Made by a program: the position numbers and the translations under genes
Assembly (NCBI GenBank): GCA_018336015.1
Contig: JAGXQZ010000050.1
Location: forward strand, 124,001-188,000
Source of the DNA: Algoriphagus sp.
GTDB taxonomy: Bacteria; Bacteroidota; Bacteroidia; Cytophagales; Cyclobacteriaceae
Direction: 5' to 3'
DNA length: 64,000 nucleotides
Shown here: positions 45,880-55,514 of the stretch, piece by piece
How the letters are laid out: every line of letters begins with the position of its first letter
Numbering within the stretch: the stretch's first letter is position 1
The notes under the pieces: model-generated
What the model saw: only the letters and a program-made list of their open reading frames with translations
What the model was told of the DNA's origin: nothing
The model's database searches: none

Positions 45880-46677
45880 ATGGATAAGGTATTACTCAAA
45901 GACCTTAAAAAGCAGGATAAGTATACCAAGTTTTTTAAAAATTGGAAGGAACAGCAGTTTCAGGGTGAAATTGATGAGCAAAAGCTAAAAGACGAATTAT
46001 TAGTCCTGAGCAATACGATAGGAATGCGCGAAGAACTCCTTATCGCTTGTTTTGATTATCGCAATTTGAATTTGGCCTTCTTTGCCGGAAATGTTGAAAG
46101 CATTACAGGGTTTCCTTCTTCAATGTTTCGTAACAAAGGAATGGAAACATCTTTTGCTATGATTCATCCTGATGATAGACCTGAACTATTTAATTTTCAG
46201 AAAATAGTTTTCGAGGTTTACCATTCATTGAGTATTCCAGAAAGGCATACCTTTCAATTTTCTTATACCACAAGATGGGTACATCGCAAAACACAGGAAA
46301 TCACCTGGGTGACAGCTAAGGTCAGGCCTTATGTGATCGATGAGGCAGGTAATTTTATTATGGATTTGCATATCATCATTCAGTTGTTTACCCCACCCAA
46401 GGTGAAAAGCTATGATTGGAACTATTCTTTTACCAAGGATGATGGAAGTAAAATCTTTGTAAGTAAAAATTCACCTGTTGATAAAGAGATAGCCCTAACA
46501 GGTAAAGAGCGAGAGATTGTAAATCTTATTTTGGAAGGTAAAGAATCCAAAGAAATTTCCAGCATTCTAAACATCTCACCAAATACGGTAGCTACTCACC
46601 GGAAAAACATATTAAAGAAGCTAGGTGCAAGAAACATCGGCGAAATGGTGAAAATTTTGGTCTCTTATGAGTTCTGA
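45880..46677 (+). CDS. LuxR-type transcriptional regulator with PAS-like domain
   Basis: The 265-residue protein has an N-terminal helical segment, a PAS-like sensor region at about residues 60-170 (IACFDYRNLNLAFFAGNVES, FAMIHPDDRPELF, EITWVTAKVRPYVIDEAGNF), and a C-terminal LuxR helix-turn-helix (LTGKEREIVNLILEGKESKE, ISSILNISPNTVATHRKNIL). The sensor looks similar to those of PAS-type kinases. Target genes are unknown. It stands alone, with tRNA genes after it. Confidence 0.9.
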   Translation: MDKVLLKDLKKQDKYTKFFKNWKEQQFQGEIDEQKLKDELLVLSNTIGMREELLIACFDYRNLNLAFFAGNVESITGFPSSMFRNKGMETSFAMIHPDDRPELFNFQKIVFEVYHSLSIPERHTFQFSYTTRWVHRKTQEITWVTAKVRPYVIDEAGNFIMDLHIIIQLFTPPKVKSYDWNYSFTKDDGSKIFVSKNSPVDKEIALTGKEREIVNLILEGKESKEISSILNISPNTVATHRKNILKKLGARNIGEMVKILVSYEF

Positions 46678-46735
46678 GAATCAGCACTAAACATAAAAAT
46701 TAATCGATTTTTCAAAAAAATTATTGACTCATGCC

Positions 46736-46765
46736 TTGCAAAAATATTTTCAGGGTATACCTTTG
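46736..46765 (+). promoter_or_regulatory. tRNA promoter
   Basis: TTG at 46736-46738 and TACCTTTG at 46758-46765 are 19 bases apart, an exact fit to the Bacteroidota consensus (TTTG, TAnnTTTG). Transcription would start near 46771 and read through tRNA-Gly and tRNA-Leu. Confidence 0.75.
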
Positions 46766-46807
46766 CATCCACAATTCGCTCAGACGACGGTAAGAGCGCT
46801 ATTTATT

Positions 46808-46880
<73 letters not shown>

Positions 46881-46882
46881 CA

Positions 46883-46908
46883 AAAAAGCCCTTGCAAAAG
46901 GGCTTTTT
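46883..46908 (+). terminator. terminator-like hairpin after tRNA-Gly
   Basis: AAGCCCTT-GCAA-AAGGGCTT plus a T-run starts 3 bases after the tRNA. It may end the tRNA-Gly transcript or serve as a processing signal before tRNA-Leu. Confidence 0.8.
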
Positions 46909-46963
46909 CATTTCAGGACATTGTACATTCGATTCTTGAAATCTCTACGGAACGGTAGAGCAA

Positions 46964-47048
46964 GCCGGGATGGTGGAATAGGTAGACACGCAAGACTTAA
47001 AATCTTGTGGCCATATCGGCCGTGCGGGTTCGATTCCCGCTCCTGGTA
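46964..47048 (+). tRNA. tRNA-Leu (TAA)
   Basis: Acceptor GCCGGGA pairs with TCCTGGT with G-U pairs allowed; the anticodon stem is CAAGA/TCTTG with loop CTTAAAA (anticodon TAA at 46998-47000). A long variable arm (GTGGCCATATCGGCCGT) marks the leucine class, and the T loop is TTCGATT. CCA is not encoded. Confidence 0.95.
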
Positions 47049-47051
47049 CAG

Positions 47052-47084
47052 AAGCCCTTCAGAAATGAGGGGCTTTTTGTTTTT
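47052..47084 (+). terminator. terminator after tRNA-Leu
   Basis: AAGCCCTTC (47052-47060) pairs with GAGGGGCTT (47067-47075) with one G-U pair and is followed by TTTGTTTTT. Confidence 0.8.
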
Positions 47085-47090
47085 CTAACC

Positions 47091-47127
47091 AAAAAATAAA
47101 GCCGGCCTGATCACTCAAACCGGCTTT
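47091..47127 (-). terminator. terminator of the MazG-like gene
   Basis: AAAGCCGG (47098-47105) and CCGGCTTT (47120-47127) form a perfect stem; on the reverse strand it runs into a T-rich stretch (positions 47097 downward). Confidence 0.75.
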
Positions 47128-47145
47128 TGATTGTTGCTTTTGGGC

Positions 47146-47613
47146 TTATTTCTCCAAGATTCCCTTCAAATCCGCTGGAGAATAATTCACAGACTTAAGC
47201 GTCTTGTGATCACCCTCTCGGAATACCAAATATAAATCTCCTTCTTTTTCATAGAAGCAAGGCGTTCCTTTGTCTTCGTAGTGTTTTACGGTTGCTCTGG
47301 CCTCTTCTTCTGTTTTGCATGCCTTGCTCATATTGGAGCGCTGCACTTCGTCAAAAAGTGCTTTGAATTTTTCTCCTAAGCCAAATTCCAGAATTGCTCC
47401 TGACAATACATACTGTAAATCACATAACGCGTCGGCTATTTCTACAATGTCTTTGTTTTCGATTGCCTCTTCCAGCTCCTTTAATTCCTCAGACAAAAGT
47501 GAAACCCGTAGGTTGCATCTCGTCTCGGATGGAATGGTGGGCTCAGGAAGTACAGGATGTTTGAATGTCTGATGAAAAAGGGCGACAGAGGTGAGTGATT
47601 TAGGATCTTGCAT
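47146..47613 (-). CDS. MazG-like nucleoside triphosphate pyrophosphohydrolase
   Basis: The 155-residue all-alpha protein carries the MazG/PRA-PH metal pattern LSEELKELEEAIENKDIVEI and ADALCDLQYVLSGAI (E-x-x-E...E-x-x-D). Such enzymes hydrolyse NTPs or related nucleotides, often for house-cleaning. The C-terminal part (SKACKTEEEARATVKHYEDK) is the longer form seen in Bacteroidota and phages. It lies between the tRNA genes and the superoxide dismutase. Confidence 0.9.
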   Translation of the reverse strand: MQDPKSLTSVALFHQTFKHPVLPEPTIPSETRCNLRVSLLSEELKELEEAIENKDIVEIADALCDLQYVLSGAILEFGLGEKFKALFDEVQRSNMSKACKTEEEARATVKHYEDKGTPCFYEKEGDLYLVFREGDHKTLKSVNYSPADLKGILEK

Positions 47614-47646
47614 GATGTTGGAATTCTTAATTCAGGATTGAAATAA

Positions 47647-47671
47647 AAGAAAAAGACCGGATTTTCCGGCC
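47647..47671 (-). terminator. terminator of the superoxide dismutase gene
   Basis: On the reverse strand GGCCGG pairs with CCGGTC (one G-U pair) around AAAAT and is followed by a T-rich run. Confidence 0.7.
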
Positions 47672-47689
47672 TTTAGTAGTTTCAATTCT

Positions 47690-48445
47690 TCAGATCGCTG
47701 CTTGGTATCGCTCGGCGACTGCTTTCCAGCTGACTATATTCCAAAAAGCACTCACATAATCTGGTCTCCGGTTCTGATAATTTAGATAATAAGCATGTTC
47801 CCATACGTCTAAGCCAAGGATCGGAGTTCCTTTCACTTCTGCAACATCCATCAGCGGATTATCTTGGTTTGGTGTGGAGGAAACGACCAGCTTTTTGTCT
47901 GCTGTGACACTAAGCCAAGCCCAACCTGATCCAAATCTGCTTTTTGCAGCGTTTTCAAATTGGGTTACAAATGCTTCATAGGTTCCAAATGATGCAGTGA
48001 TAGCCTCCATCAGTTTTCCTTCTGGTTTTCCTCCGGCATTGGGAGCCATGATGCTCCAAAAGAGTTCGTGATTGTAATGCCCCCCTCCGTTGTTTCGCAT
48101 TTTTGGAGTGTATTTGGAGATAATTCCAAGGACGTTTTCCAAGGGCTTTGATGTATCCACACCTTCCTCTTTTGCCGCATCTTTTAGGTTGTTGGCATAG
48201 GCAGCGGCATGTTTGGTATAATGAATTTCCATCGTCCGTGCATCGATGTGAGGCTCAAGCGCTGTGTAGCTGTAGGGAAGTGGATTCTGAGAAAACCCAG
48301 TTGAGAAGGGAACGCTTTTGGGTACCTCTATTCCTTTTGCCAACAAATCAGTAATGGATGACCCAATGAAGCCCACTGTCAATCCGACTTTTGCTGAGTT
48401 AGTTACAAATGATCTTCGGGTTATGTCTGTGTTTTTATTTTTCAT
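47690..48445 (-). CDS. superoxide dismutase (Mn/Fe) with Tat signal
   Basis: The enzyme removes superoxide. After the N-terminal extension the mature domain starts [20 protein letters not shown] and has metal ligands in [20 protein letters not shown] and the D-x-W-E-H motif [25 protein letters not shown] points to Mn or cambialistic use. Unusually, it has a leader with a twin arginine, [16 protein letters not shown] followed by a hydrophobic stretch, so it should be exported folded by the Tat system. The 251-residue length equals a normal SOD of about 200 plus the leader. Confidence 0.95.
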   Translation of the reverse strand: MKNKNTDITRRSFVTNSAKVGLTVGFIGSSITDLLAKGIEVPKSVPFSTGFSQNPLPYSYTALEPHIDARTMEIHYTKHAAAYANNLKDAAKEEGVDTSKPLENVLGIISKYTPKMRNNGGGHYNHELFWSIMAPNAGGKPEGKLMEAITASFGTYEAFVTQFENAAKSRFGSGWAWLSVTADKKLVVSSTPNQDNPLMDVAEVKGTPILGLDVWEHAYYLNYQNRRPDYVSAFWNIVSWKAVAERYQAAI

Positions 48446-48632
48446 TGTCTGTGTATTAAATGCCTTTTAAAAACCAACTCAAGAGAGAGATAGTTGCGAA
48501 AACTAGAGATATTCTGACGAAAATGGAATGGACAGTCAGACATTAAGTCTGATTTTCTGACAAGTTGGTTAAGTTTGTGATCGTTTGGGGATATGGATAA
48601 GTTTTTGTCTTTTCCCCGATATCAAAAACCAA

Positions 48633-49406
48633 ATGGAACTTTCATTTTATAAATACCAAGGAACAGGCAATGACTTTGTCATGATCGACGATCGAGACCA
48701 GCGATTTGACGAAAAGAATTTATCCTTGGTACAAAAGCTCTGTGATCGCAAGTTCGGGATAGGGGCGGATGGGTTGATTCTGATCCGAAATCATGATGAG
48801 TTTGATTTTGAAATGGTCTATTTCAATGCAGATGGATCTCAAAGCATGTGCGGAAATGGAGCTCGATGCGCAGTTGCCTTTTCTGCTTTTTTGGGAATTA
48901 TCAAAGAAAAAACCCATTTCCTAGCAATAGATGGCCCTCATGAAGCGATTTTGGCAGGTGATCAGGTAGAGTTGATGATGGGAAATGTTTCAGGTATTAC
49001 CGAAAGTTTGGGAGATTTCTTTGTCAATACCGGTTCACCTCATCACATCCGTTTTGTAGAGAAGGTAAAAGATTATCCGGTTTTTGATCAAGGAAGAGCA
49101 ATCCGATATGATGCCTGCTATGCCCCTGCTGGTACCAATGTCAATTTTGTAGAGAAAATCAGTGATCATGAAGTGTTTGTTCGGACCTATGAGCGTGGGG
49201 TAGAAAATGAAACGCTTTCCTGCGGTACAGGTGTGACTGCTGCTGCAATTGCATTTGGAGCTCTTCAAAACCAAAATCAAGTAAAAATTAATACCCTAGG
49301 TGGAAAATTGTCCGTGAAGTTTCAGCAAGATCAATTAGGCGGATATCGAGATATCTGGCTGATTGGACCAGCTGAACAGGTTTTCAGGGGAAAGATCATC
49401 TTATAA
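48633..49406 (+). CDS. dapF: diaminopimelate epimerase
   Basis: DapF converts LL- to meso-diaminopimelate for lysine and peptidoglycan synthesis. The ATG at 48633 (MELSFYKYQGTGNDFVMID) matches the family start; the frame opens earlier at 48585. The two catalytic cysteines are in DGSQSMCGNGARC and ETLSCGTGVTAAAIAF. The protein is 257 residues, slightly shorter than the proteobacterial form. secA follows about 100 bases downstream. Confidence 0.96.
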   Translation: MELSFYKYQGTGNDFVMIDDRDQRFDEKNLSLVQKLCDRKFGIGADGLILIRNHDEFDFEMVYFNADGSQSMCGNGARCAVAFSAFLGIIKEKTHFLAIDGPHEAILAGDQVELMMGNVSGITESLGDFFVNTGSPHHIRFVEKVKDYPVFDQGRAIRYDACYAPAGTNVNFVEKISDHEVFVRTYERGVENETLSCGTGVTAAAIAFGALQNQNQVKINTLGGKLSVKFQQDQLGGYRDIWLIGPAEQVFRGKIIL

Positions 49407-49506
49407 ACCATTAAAAAACCAGGCCTTCCGTCTAGTGGGCCTTATTATCAATTCTAACAAAAAGGGCTTATTTTTAAGCCCCTAAAAAGGGATTCAACAC
49501 CATACC

Positions 49507-52500
49507 ATGCTAGATTTTATTGCAAAAGGATTGGCCAAAATTTTCGGCACCAAATCCGACCGAGATATCAAAGAACTTCTCCCGAAAGTCACAGAGATCA
49601 ATCAGATTTTTTCGGGATTAAAATCACTCAGTGATGATGGGCTGAGGGAAAAAACCCAAGAGCTCCGATTGAAAATCAACGAGCGGCTCAAGTCCATCGA
49701 TGATAAAATCGTGGATCTTAAAAACCAAATTGAATCACTTCCTTCAGAAGCAATCCATCAAAAGGATCAGCTTTTCAATGAAATCGACAAGCTCGAGAAA
49801 GAGCGAGACTCCGAATTAGAAAAAGTCCTTGATGAGGTGATGACCCATGCTTTTGCAATTGTAAAAGAGACAGCCCGCCGATTCAAAGAACATGGAAAGC
49901 TCGAAGTATCAGCCAATATCTACGACAGAGAACTTGCAGCCCGAAAGCCAAATGTGGAAATCCAAGGCGAAAAAGCCATCTGGCATAACAAGTGGATCGC
50001 TGCCGGCAACGAAGTGGTGTGGGACATGGTCCATTATGACGTTCAGCTCATTGGTGGAATGGTCCTTCACAAAGGTAAAATCGCCGAAATGGCGACAGGT
50101 GAAGGAAAAACCTTGGTTTCAACCTTGCCAGCTTTCCTCAATGCGCTTTCTGGTAGGGGCGTGCATTTGGTAACAGTCAACGATTACCTCGCCAAGCGTG
50201 ACTCCGAATGGAATGCTCCGATTTTTGAATTTCATGGATTGACAGTAGACTGCATCGATAAGTACCAGCCTAATTCTCCGGGGAGAAAGAGAGCCTATGC
50301 TTCTGACATCGTTTACGGTACCAATAATGAATTTGGCTTTGACTATCTCCGCGACAATATGGCCCGCGAAGCAGGTGATTTGGTGCAGGGTAAGCATCAT
50401 TTTGCTATGGTTGATGAGGTTGACTCCGTATTGATTGACGATGCGCGTACACCATTGATTATTTCGGGCCCGGTTCCTCGAGGGGATGTACATGAATTTG
50501 ATCAGATGAAGCCTAGGGTATCTACCTTGGTAGATGAGCAGCGAAAGCTGGTTCAGGGTTTTCTCGCTTCAGCCAAAAAGCATATTGCCGATGGAAATGA
50601 AAAAGAAGGAGGGTTGGCGCTTTTCAGAGCTTATCGAGGCATCCCGAAATATAAGCCATTGATCAAATACCTTTCTGAACCAGGCGTACGCGTAATCCTT
50701 CAGAAAACAGAAAATTACTACCTACAGGACAACAAGCGTAACATGCCTGAGGCAGACGAACCGCTTTTGTTTACCATCGATGAAAAAACCAACGTAGTAG
50801 ATCTGACAGATCGTGGTATCGAAGCCATGACTGCCAAAAACGAAGATCCAACCTTCTTTATTCTTCCGGATATCGGGGTTGTAATTGCAGATTTGGAGAA
50901 AGATTCCACTCTTGATGACAAAGAAAAGCTCATCCGAAAAGAAGAAGTAATCAAAGATTACAGCGTAAAAGCTCAACGCATCCATACTGTCAATCAGCTT
51001 TTGAAAGCTTATTGCATGTTTGAGCGTGATACGGAATACATCATCGTCGACGGCAAGGTAAAGATTGTCGATGAGCAGACTGGCCGTGTGATGGAAGGTC
51101 GTCGTTATTCTGATGGCTTGCATCAAGCCATCGAAGCCAAAGAAAATGTAAAAGTCGAAGACGCTACACAGACTTACGCAACGATTACGCTTCAGAATTA
51201 CTTCAGAATGTACCACAAGCTAGCCGGTATGACGGGTACTGCGGAGACTGAAGCTGGAGAATTCTGGGAGATTTATAAGCTTGATGTAGTCGTAATTCCT
51301 ACCAATAAGCCAATTATCCGTCAAGACAGAGAGGATAAAGTTTATAAGACAGTAAGAGAAAAATTCAATGCGGTCACGGATGAAATCAATGAGTTGGTAG
51401 CTCAAGGAAGACCTGTATTGGTGGGTACTACTTCCGTAGAAATTTCTGAAGTACTCAGCCGAATGCTGACGCTTAAGAAAATTCCTCATCAAGTATTGAA
51501 TGCTAAGCAACATGCCCGAGAGGCCGATATTGTGGCAGAAGCTGGTAAGCCGGGCACTGTGACCATTGCGACCAACATGGCAGGACGTGGTACGGATATC
51601 AAGTTGACTCCTGAATCCCGAAAGGCCGGGGGTCTGGCGATCATCGGTACTGAGCGCCATGAGTCTCGACGAGTAGACAGACAGCTTCGCGGTCGATCCG
51701 GTCGTCAGGGTGATGTGGGTTCCTCTCAGTTTTTCGTTTCTCTAGAAGACAGCTTGATGCGACTTTTCGGTTCTGACCGCATCGCCAAGCTTATGGACCG
51801 AATGGGTCTTGAAGAAGGAGAAGTAATTCAGCATAGCATGATCACCAAGTCGATCGAGCGAGCACAGCGCAAGGTCGAAGAGAATAACTTTGGTACTCGT
51901 AAGCGCCTTCTGGAATACGATGATGTGATGAACTCACAGCGCGAAGTGGTATACAAGAGAAGAAGAAATGCACTTAAGGGGGATCGATTGGAGCTGGATA
52001 TTCTCAACATCGTCTATGATGTCTGCGAGAGCCTCATTACAATGGGCAAATCGACCGAAGATGCCGAAAATCTCAGAATGAACATCTTCACCACTCTTGG
52101 GGTAGACTATCACATTTCTGAAGGTGATCTCAAAACCAAAGATGCTGGCAAGTTGACTCAAGAGCTTTATGCCACAGCGTTTGAGACTTACCAAAAGAAA
52201 AATGGTCTCATTGCTCAGACAGCATTGCCTGTGTTCACCAGAGTTCAGGAAGAAAGAGGAGGCACAGTCAAAGATATTATGGTGCCAATCACGGATGGTA
52301 TTAAGCAGATCGGTGTGGTGTGTAATTTGGAAAGGACAATTCAGACTGAAGGCCACGAATTGATCCGGGCTATTGAGAAAAACGTCTCCCTAGCTATCAT
52401 AGACCAAAACTGGAAAGAACATCTACGAGACATGGATGATCTGAAGCAGTCGGTACAAAATGCCGTTTACGAGCAGAAAGACCCGCTTTTGATCTATAAG

Positions 52501-52881
52501 TTTGAGGCATTTGAGATGTTTAAGCGATTTATCGGCAAGCTAAATGAGGATATGATTTCCTTCCTGACCAGAGCTGATTTGCCAAAGCAGGATCCTGCTC
52601 AGGTCCAACAAGCTCATGTACAGCGTGCTCCTGAGCCCAAAGTTCAAGCGTCGAAAGCAGAAGTAGGAAGTTCGTTGAATCCTGGAGCAAACCGTGCAGT
52701 AGCAGCTTCTGCAGGAAGACCTGCTCCACAGCCGGTGGCTCCTCGCAAAACAGAAAAAGTATATGGCAGAAATGATAAAGTCTCCGTTCAATACAAGGAT
52801 GGAAGTACTAAGCTGGATGTGAAATATAAAAGTGTGGAGCAAGATATTTTGGACGGTGTTTGTGTGGTTATTGAAAATTAA
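49507..52881 (+). CDS. secA: preprotein translocase ATPase SecA
   Basis: SecA drives Sec-dependent secretion. The 1124-residue protein is the long Bacteroidota form. Visible motifs are Walker A MATGEGKTLVSTLPAF, VHLVTVNDYLAKRDSEW, IDDARTPLIISG, TNMAGRGTDIKL and RRVDRQLRGRSGRQGD. A long insert around residues 60-110 and a C-terminal proline/alanine-rich linker (SAGRPAPQPVAPRKTEKVYG) are lineage features; the usual C-terminal zinc finger is missing. A small GGGCTT/AAGCCC hairpin lies at 49464-49481 in the leader. Confidence 0.98.
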   Translation: MLDFIAKGLAKIFGTKSDRDIKELLPKVTEINQIFSGLKSLSDDGLREKTQELRLKINERLKSIDDKIVDLKNQIESLPSEAIHQKDQLFNEIDKLEKERDSELEKVLDEVMTHAFAIVKETARRFKEHGKLEVSANIYDRELAARKPNVEIQGEKAIWHNKWIAAGNEVVWDMVHYDVQLIGGMVLHKGKIAEMATGEGKTLVSTLPAFLNALSGRGVHLVTVNDYLAKRDSEWNAPIFEFHGLTVDCIDKYQPNSPGRKRAYASDIVYGTNNEFGFDYLRDNMAREAGDLVQGKHHFAMVDEVDSVLIDDARTPLIISGPVPRGDVHEFDQMKPRVSTLVDEQRKLVQGFLASAKKHIADGNEKEGGLALFRAYRGIPKYKPLIKYLSEPGVRVILQKTENYYLQDNKRNMPEADEPLLFTIDEKTNVVDLTDRGIEAMTAKNEDPTFFILPDIGVVIADLEKDSTLDDKEKLIRKEEVIKDYSVKAQRIHTVNQLLKAYCMFERDTEYIIVDGKVKIVDEQTGRVMEGRRYSDGLHQAIEAKENVKVEDATQTYATITLQNYFRMYHKLAGMTGTAETEAGEFWEIYKLDVVVIPTNKPIIRQDREDKVYKTVREKFNAVTDEINELVAQGRPVLVGTTSVEISEVLSRMLTLKKIPHQVLNAKQHAREADIVAEAGKPGTVTIATNMAGRGTDIKLTPESRKAGGLAIIGTERHESRRVDRQLRGRSGRQGDVGSSQFFVSLEDSLMRLFGSDRIAKLMDRMGLEEGEVIQHSMITKSIERAQRKVEENNFGTRKRLLEYDDVMNSQREVVYKRRRNALKGDRLELDILNIVYDVCESLITMGKSTEDAENLRMNIFTTLGVDYHISEGDLKTKDAGKLTQELYATAFETYQKKNGLIAQTALPVFTRVQEERGGTVKDIMVPITDGIKQIGVVCNLERTIQTEGHELIRAIEKNVSLAIIDQNWKEHLRDMDDLKQSVQNAVYEQKDPLLIYKFEAFEMFKRFIGKLNEDMISFLTRADLPKQDPAQVQQAHVQRAPEPKVQASKAEVGSSLNPGANRAVAASAGRPAPQPVAPRKTEKVYGRNDKVSVQYKDGSTKLDVKYKSVEQDILDGVCVVIEN

Positions 52882-52887
52882 AATTCA

Positions 52888-53430
52888 ATGAAAAAACTCT
52901 GGGTAATTGGAATCTCTTTATTGGTCTTGGGATGCAAGTCCACAGGGGTGGTGTCTTCGGATGGACCTACCTCATTTTCCGGTTATCAAGAAAATTTGGT
53001 TGCTTCCTTGCCTGAATATCCCGAATTCAAGTCGCCCGTTGATAAACCCAAGCCAGAGACCCTTTCTTCTTCACAGGCAGTAGACGGCCAATTGAGAGAA
53101 TTGCAAAAGAGGATCTATGATAAGAATAAGTCCGAACCGTATTTTAGTGGTTTCACGGTGTTGGTCTATTCGGGAATTGATCGCAATGCTGCATTTAAAT
53201 CCAGAGACGATCTTACCCTCTATTTTCCGGAAATAACTCCTGAGATGCAATATCAGCAGCCCCGGTATTTGGTAAAAATCGGTCAATACACCTATAAAGT
53301 GGAGGCTCAAAAGGCATTTTCCAGAATCAAAGCTCAATTTCCCACTGCACGAATTATTCAAGATAGATTCTTGAGAAAAGAATACGTGCCACCCGTTACT
53401 AACGATCAAAATGCTCAAGGACAGAATTAA
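52888..53430 (+). CDS. lipoprotein with SPOR-like domain
   Basis: The 180-residue protein has a lipobox (ISLLVLGCKSTG). Its C-terminal 80 residues resemble the SPOR peptidoglycan-binding fold (FTVLVYSGIDRNAAFKSRDD, YLVKIGQYTYKVEAQKAFSR, IKAQFPTARIIQ). It starts 6 bases after secA and overlaps the M20 peptidase gene by 20 bases, so they form one transcript. Septal or cell-wall anchoring is inferred from the fold. Confidence 0.8.
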   Translation: MKKLWVIGISLLVLGCKSTGVVSSDGPTSFSGYQENLVASLPEYPEFKSPVDKPKPETLSSSQAVDGQLRELQKRIYDKNKSEPYFSGFTVLVYSGIDRNAAFKSRDDLTLYFPEITPEMQYQQPRYLVKIGQYTYKVEAQKAFSRIKAQFPTARIIQDRFLRKEYVPPVTNDQNAQGQN

Positions 53431-54601
53431 ATCCCTGGCAAAGGAATACAAAGAAGAGGTGATTGCCACACGCAGACGTCTTCATGCAAATCCTGAGCTC
53501 TCTTTCAAAGAATTTAAGACCGCAGTATTTGTAGAAGAAAAACTACGCCAAATAGGTATTACCGAAATTGAATCTAAAGCTACTACAGGCTGGTCTGCCC
53601 TCATCAAAGGAAAAAACCCTGAGAAAAAAGTCCTAGCTCTGCGTGCAGACATGGATGCTCTCCCAATCGTGGAGGCTAATGATGTTCCCTACAAATCACA
53701 GAATCCTGGAGTCATGCATGCCTGTGGGCATGATGCGCATACTGCCTCTCTTTTGGGCGCTGCCAAAATTCTCCATGAAGTCAAAGACCAATTTGAAGGC
53801 ACAATCAAGCTCATTTTCCAACCCGGTGAAGAATTGGTTCCTGGCGGCGCTTCCTTGATGATTAAAGATAACGTGTTGGAGAATCCCCGTCCCAGTTCGA
53901 TTATAGGTCAGCATGTGATGCCTATGATTCCCGCAGGGAAAGTGGGTTTTCGTCCTGGTCTTTACATGGCTAGTACAGACGAGATATACATCACCGTAAA
54001 AGGAAAAGGAGGACATGGGGCGATGCCGGAGACATTTATCGATCCGGTATTGATTTCTTCTCACATGATTGTGGCCCTTCAGCAGATTGTCAGCCGAGTA
54101 GCAAATCCCAAAATTCCATCTGTGCTTTCTTTTGGACGTGTTGAGGCATTGGGTGCTACAAACGTGATTCCCAACGAAGTGAAAATTCAGGGCACATTCA
54201 GAACCCTTGACGAAGCATGGAGAGCCAAAGCACATGAAAAAATGCTTCAAATCGCTCACGGTATTGTAGAAGGAATGGGTGGTCAGTTGGATTTCGAAAT
54301 CAGAAAGGGTTATCCATTTCTTAAAAACGAACCTGAGTTGACGGCTAGATCCATGGAGGCTGCCAGGGATTACCTCGGCGAAGAAAATGTTCTGGATTTG
54401 GATATCTGGATGGCTGCTGAGGATTTTGCGTTTTATTCGCAAGAAATCGATGGTTGCTTTTACCGATTGGGTACCCGAAATGAAGCCCGTGGAATTACCT
54501 CTGGAGTCCATACGCCGACCTTTGACATTGAAGAAGATGCGCTGGAAATTGGCGCAGGGCTGATGGCTTGGTTGGCTGTGTCCGAGCTCTCCAAAGGATA
54601 A
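53411..54601 (+). CDS. M20-family metallo-amidohydrolase
   Basis: This 396-residue enzyme belongs to the M20D group (aminoacylase/IAA-amide hydrolase-like), which removes acyl groups from amino acids. Metal motifs are TRRRLHANPELSFKEF, LRADMDALPIVEANDVPYK, MHACGHDAHTASLLGAAK, FQPGEELVPGGASLMI and the dimer His in GKGGHGAMPETFIDPV. The start overlaps the SPOR gene by 20 bases. No signal peptide is seen, so it is cytoplasmic. Confidence 0.95.
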   Translation: MLKDRIKSLAKEYKEEVIATRRRLHANPELSFKEFKTAVFVEEKLRQIGITEIESKATTGWSALIKGKNPEKKVLALRADMDALPIVEANDVPYKSQNPGVMHACGHDAHTASLLGAAKILHEVKDQFEGTIKLIFQPGEELVPGGASLMIKDNVLENPRPSSIIGQHVMPMIPAGKVGFRPGLYMASTDEIYITVKGKGGHGAMPETFIDPVLISSHMIVALQQIVSRVANPKIPSVLSFGRVEALGATNVIPNEVKIQGTFRTLDEAWRAKAHEKMLQIAHGIVEGMGGQLDFEIRKGYPFLKNEPELTARSMEAARDYLGEENVLDLDIWMAAEDFAFYSQEIDGCFYRLGTRNEARGITSGVHTPTFDIEEDALEIGAGLMAWLAVSELSKG

Positions 54602-54657
54602 TTTTCCCTTAACTCAAAAATTCAGCGAAGGCATATCTTCGCATTTTTATTACAATT

Positions 54658-55431
54658 ATGAAGAGAATACAAACCTTAACGCTTACACTTTTCTTCAGCC
54701 TTTTGGTTTCCCAAGCATTTGCATGGGGACAATTGGGTCATTACCTGATCGGGTATATGGCGGAGAAGCAAATGAAAAAATCCACGAAAAAGAAGATTGA
54801 AAAAATCCTATTTCCCATGTCTTTGGGGAAAAGTGGTACCTGGATGGATGATATCCGCTCTGATCGAAGCTATGATTATGCGACCACCTGGCATTACCTC
54901 AATAGTAAAAACGGAGAATATGATCCCAGTACTCAGGAGAAAACAGGCGACGCATATGAAGCTATTCAACGGATTAAAGCAGAGCTAAAGGCTGGTGGTT
55001 TGGATCCAAAGACAGAATCTGAAAAGCTGAAAATGCTCATTCATATGGTAGAGGATATTCACCAACCGCTGCATGTGGGCACTGGTGATGACCGTGGTGG
55101 GAATGACGTGAAAATTGAGTTTTTCAATCAGCCAACCAATCTTCATGCGCTTTGGGACAGTGGAATGATCGATCGTCAGGGAATGAGCTATACCGAAATA
55201 GGTGATGAACTCTTCCGTAGATTGACTCCTGAAATGCAGGCTAAATACCGTTCAGCTACGATGCTGGATTGGCTGAAAGAAGCCGTGAGCTACCGACCTA
55301 TGGTTTACAAATTGCCAGAAAACAAGAAAATCAGTTATCAGTATATGTACGAAAATTACCACATTGCTGAGGAACGAATGATCGCAGCGAGTGTAAGGCT
55401 AGCTCAGATTTTGGAAGAAATCTACCCGTAA
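54658..55431 (+). CDS. S1/P1-type nuclease, secreted
   Basis: The 257-residue protein has a signal peptide (LTLFFSLLVSQAFA). The mature N-terminus starts WGQLGHYLIGYMAEKQM, whose Trp and His are zinc ligands. Further ligands are in TTWHYLNSKNG, MLIHMVEDIHQPLHVGTGDD and NLHALWDSGMI. Such enzymes cleave single-stranded DNA/RNA, probably in the periplasm for phosphate scavenging. It is followed by a clear terminator. Confidence 0.95.
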   Translation: MKRIQTLTLTLFFSLLVSQAFAWGQLGHYLIGYMAEKQMKKSTKKKIEKILFPMSLGKSGTWMDDIRSDRSYDYATTWHYLNSKNGEYDPSTQEKTGDAYEAIQRIKAELKAGGLDPKTESEKLKMLIHMVEDIHQPLHVGTGDDRGGNDVKIEFFNQPTNLHALWDSGMIDRQGMSYTEIGDELFRRLTPEMQAKYRSATMLDWLKEAVSYRPMVYKLPENKKISYQYMYENYHIAEERMIAASVRLAQILEEIYP

Positions 55432-55451
55432 CAGATCTAAAAAAATTTTCG

Positions 55452-55491
55452 AACGGCTTTTGTCTCCTAGGATGGCAGAAGCCGTTTTTTT
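55452..55491 (+). terminator. terminator after the S1/P1 nuclease
   Basis: AACGGCTT (55453-55459 area) and AAGCCGTT pair around a loop of about 19 bases and are followed by TTTTTT. Confidence 0.8.
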
Positions 55492-55514
55492 ATTTTCAAT
55501 CAAACTTTTCAATT

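Noticed and set aside
53712..53722. ATGCATGC inside the M20 amidohydrolase gene, like the MarR operator core
   Set aside because: It encodes the conserved M-H-A-C-G-H motif and is far from any promoter.
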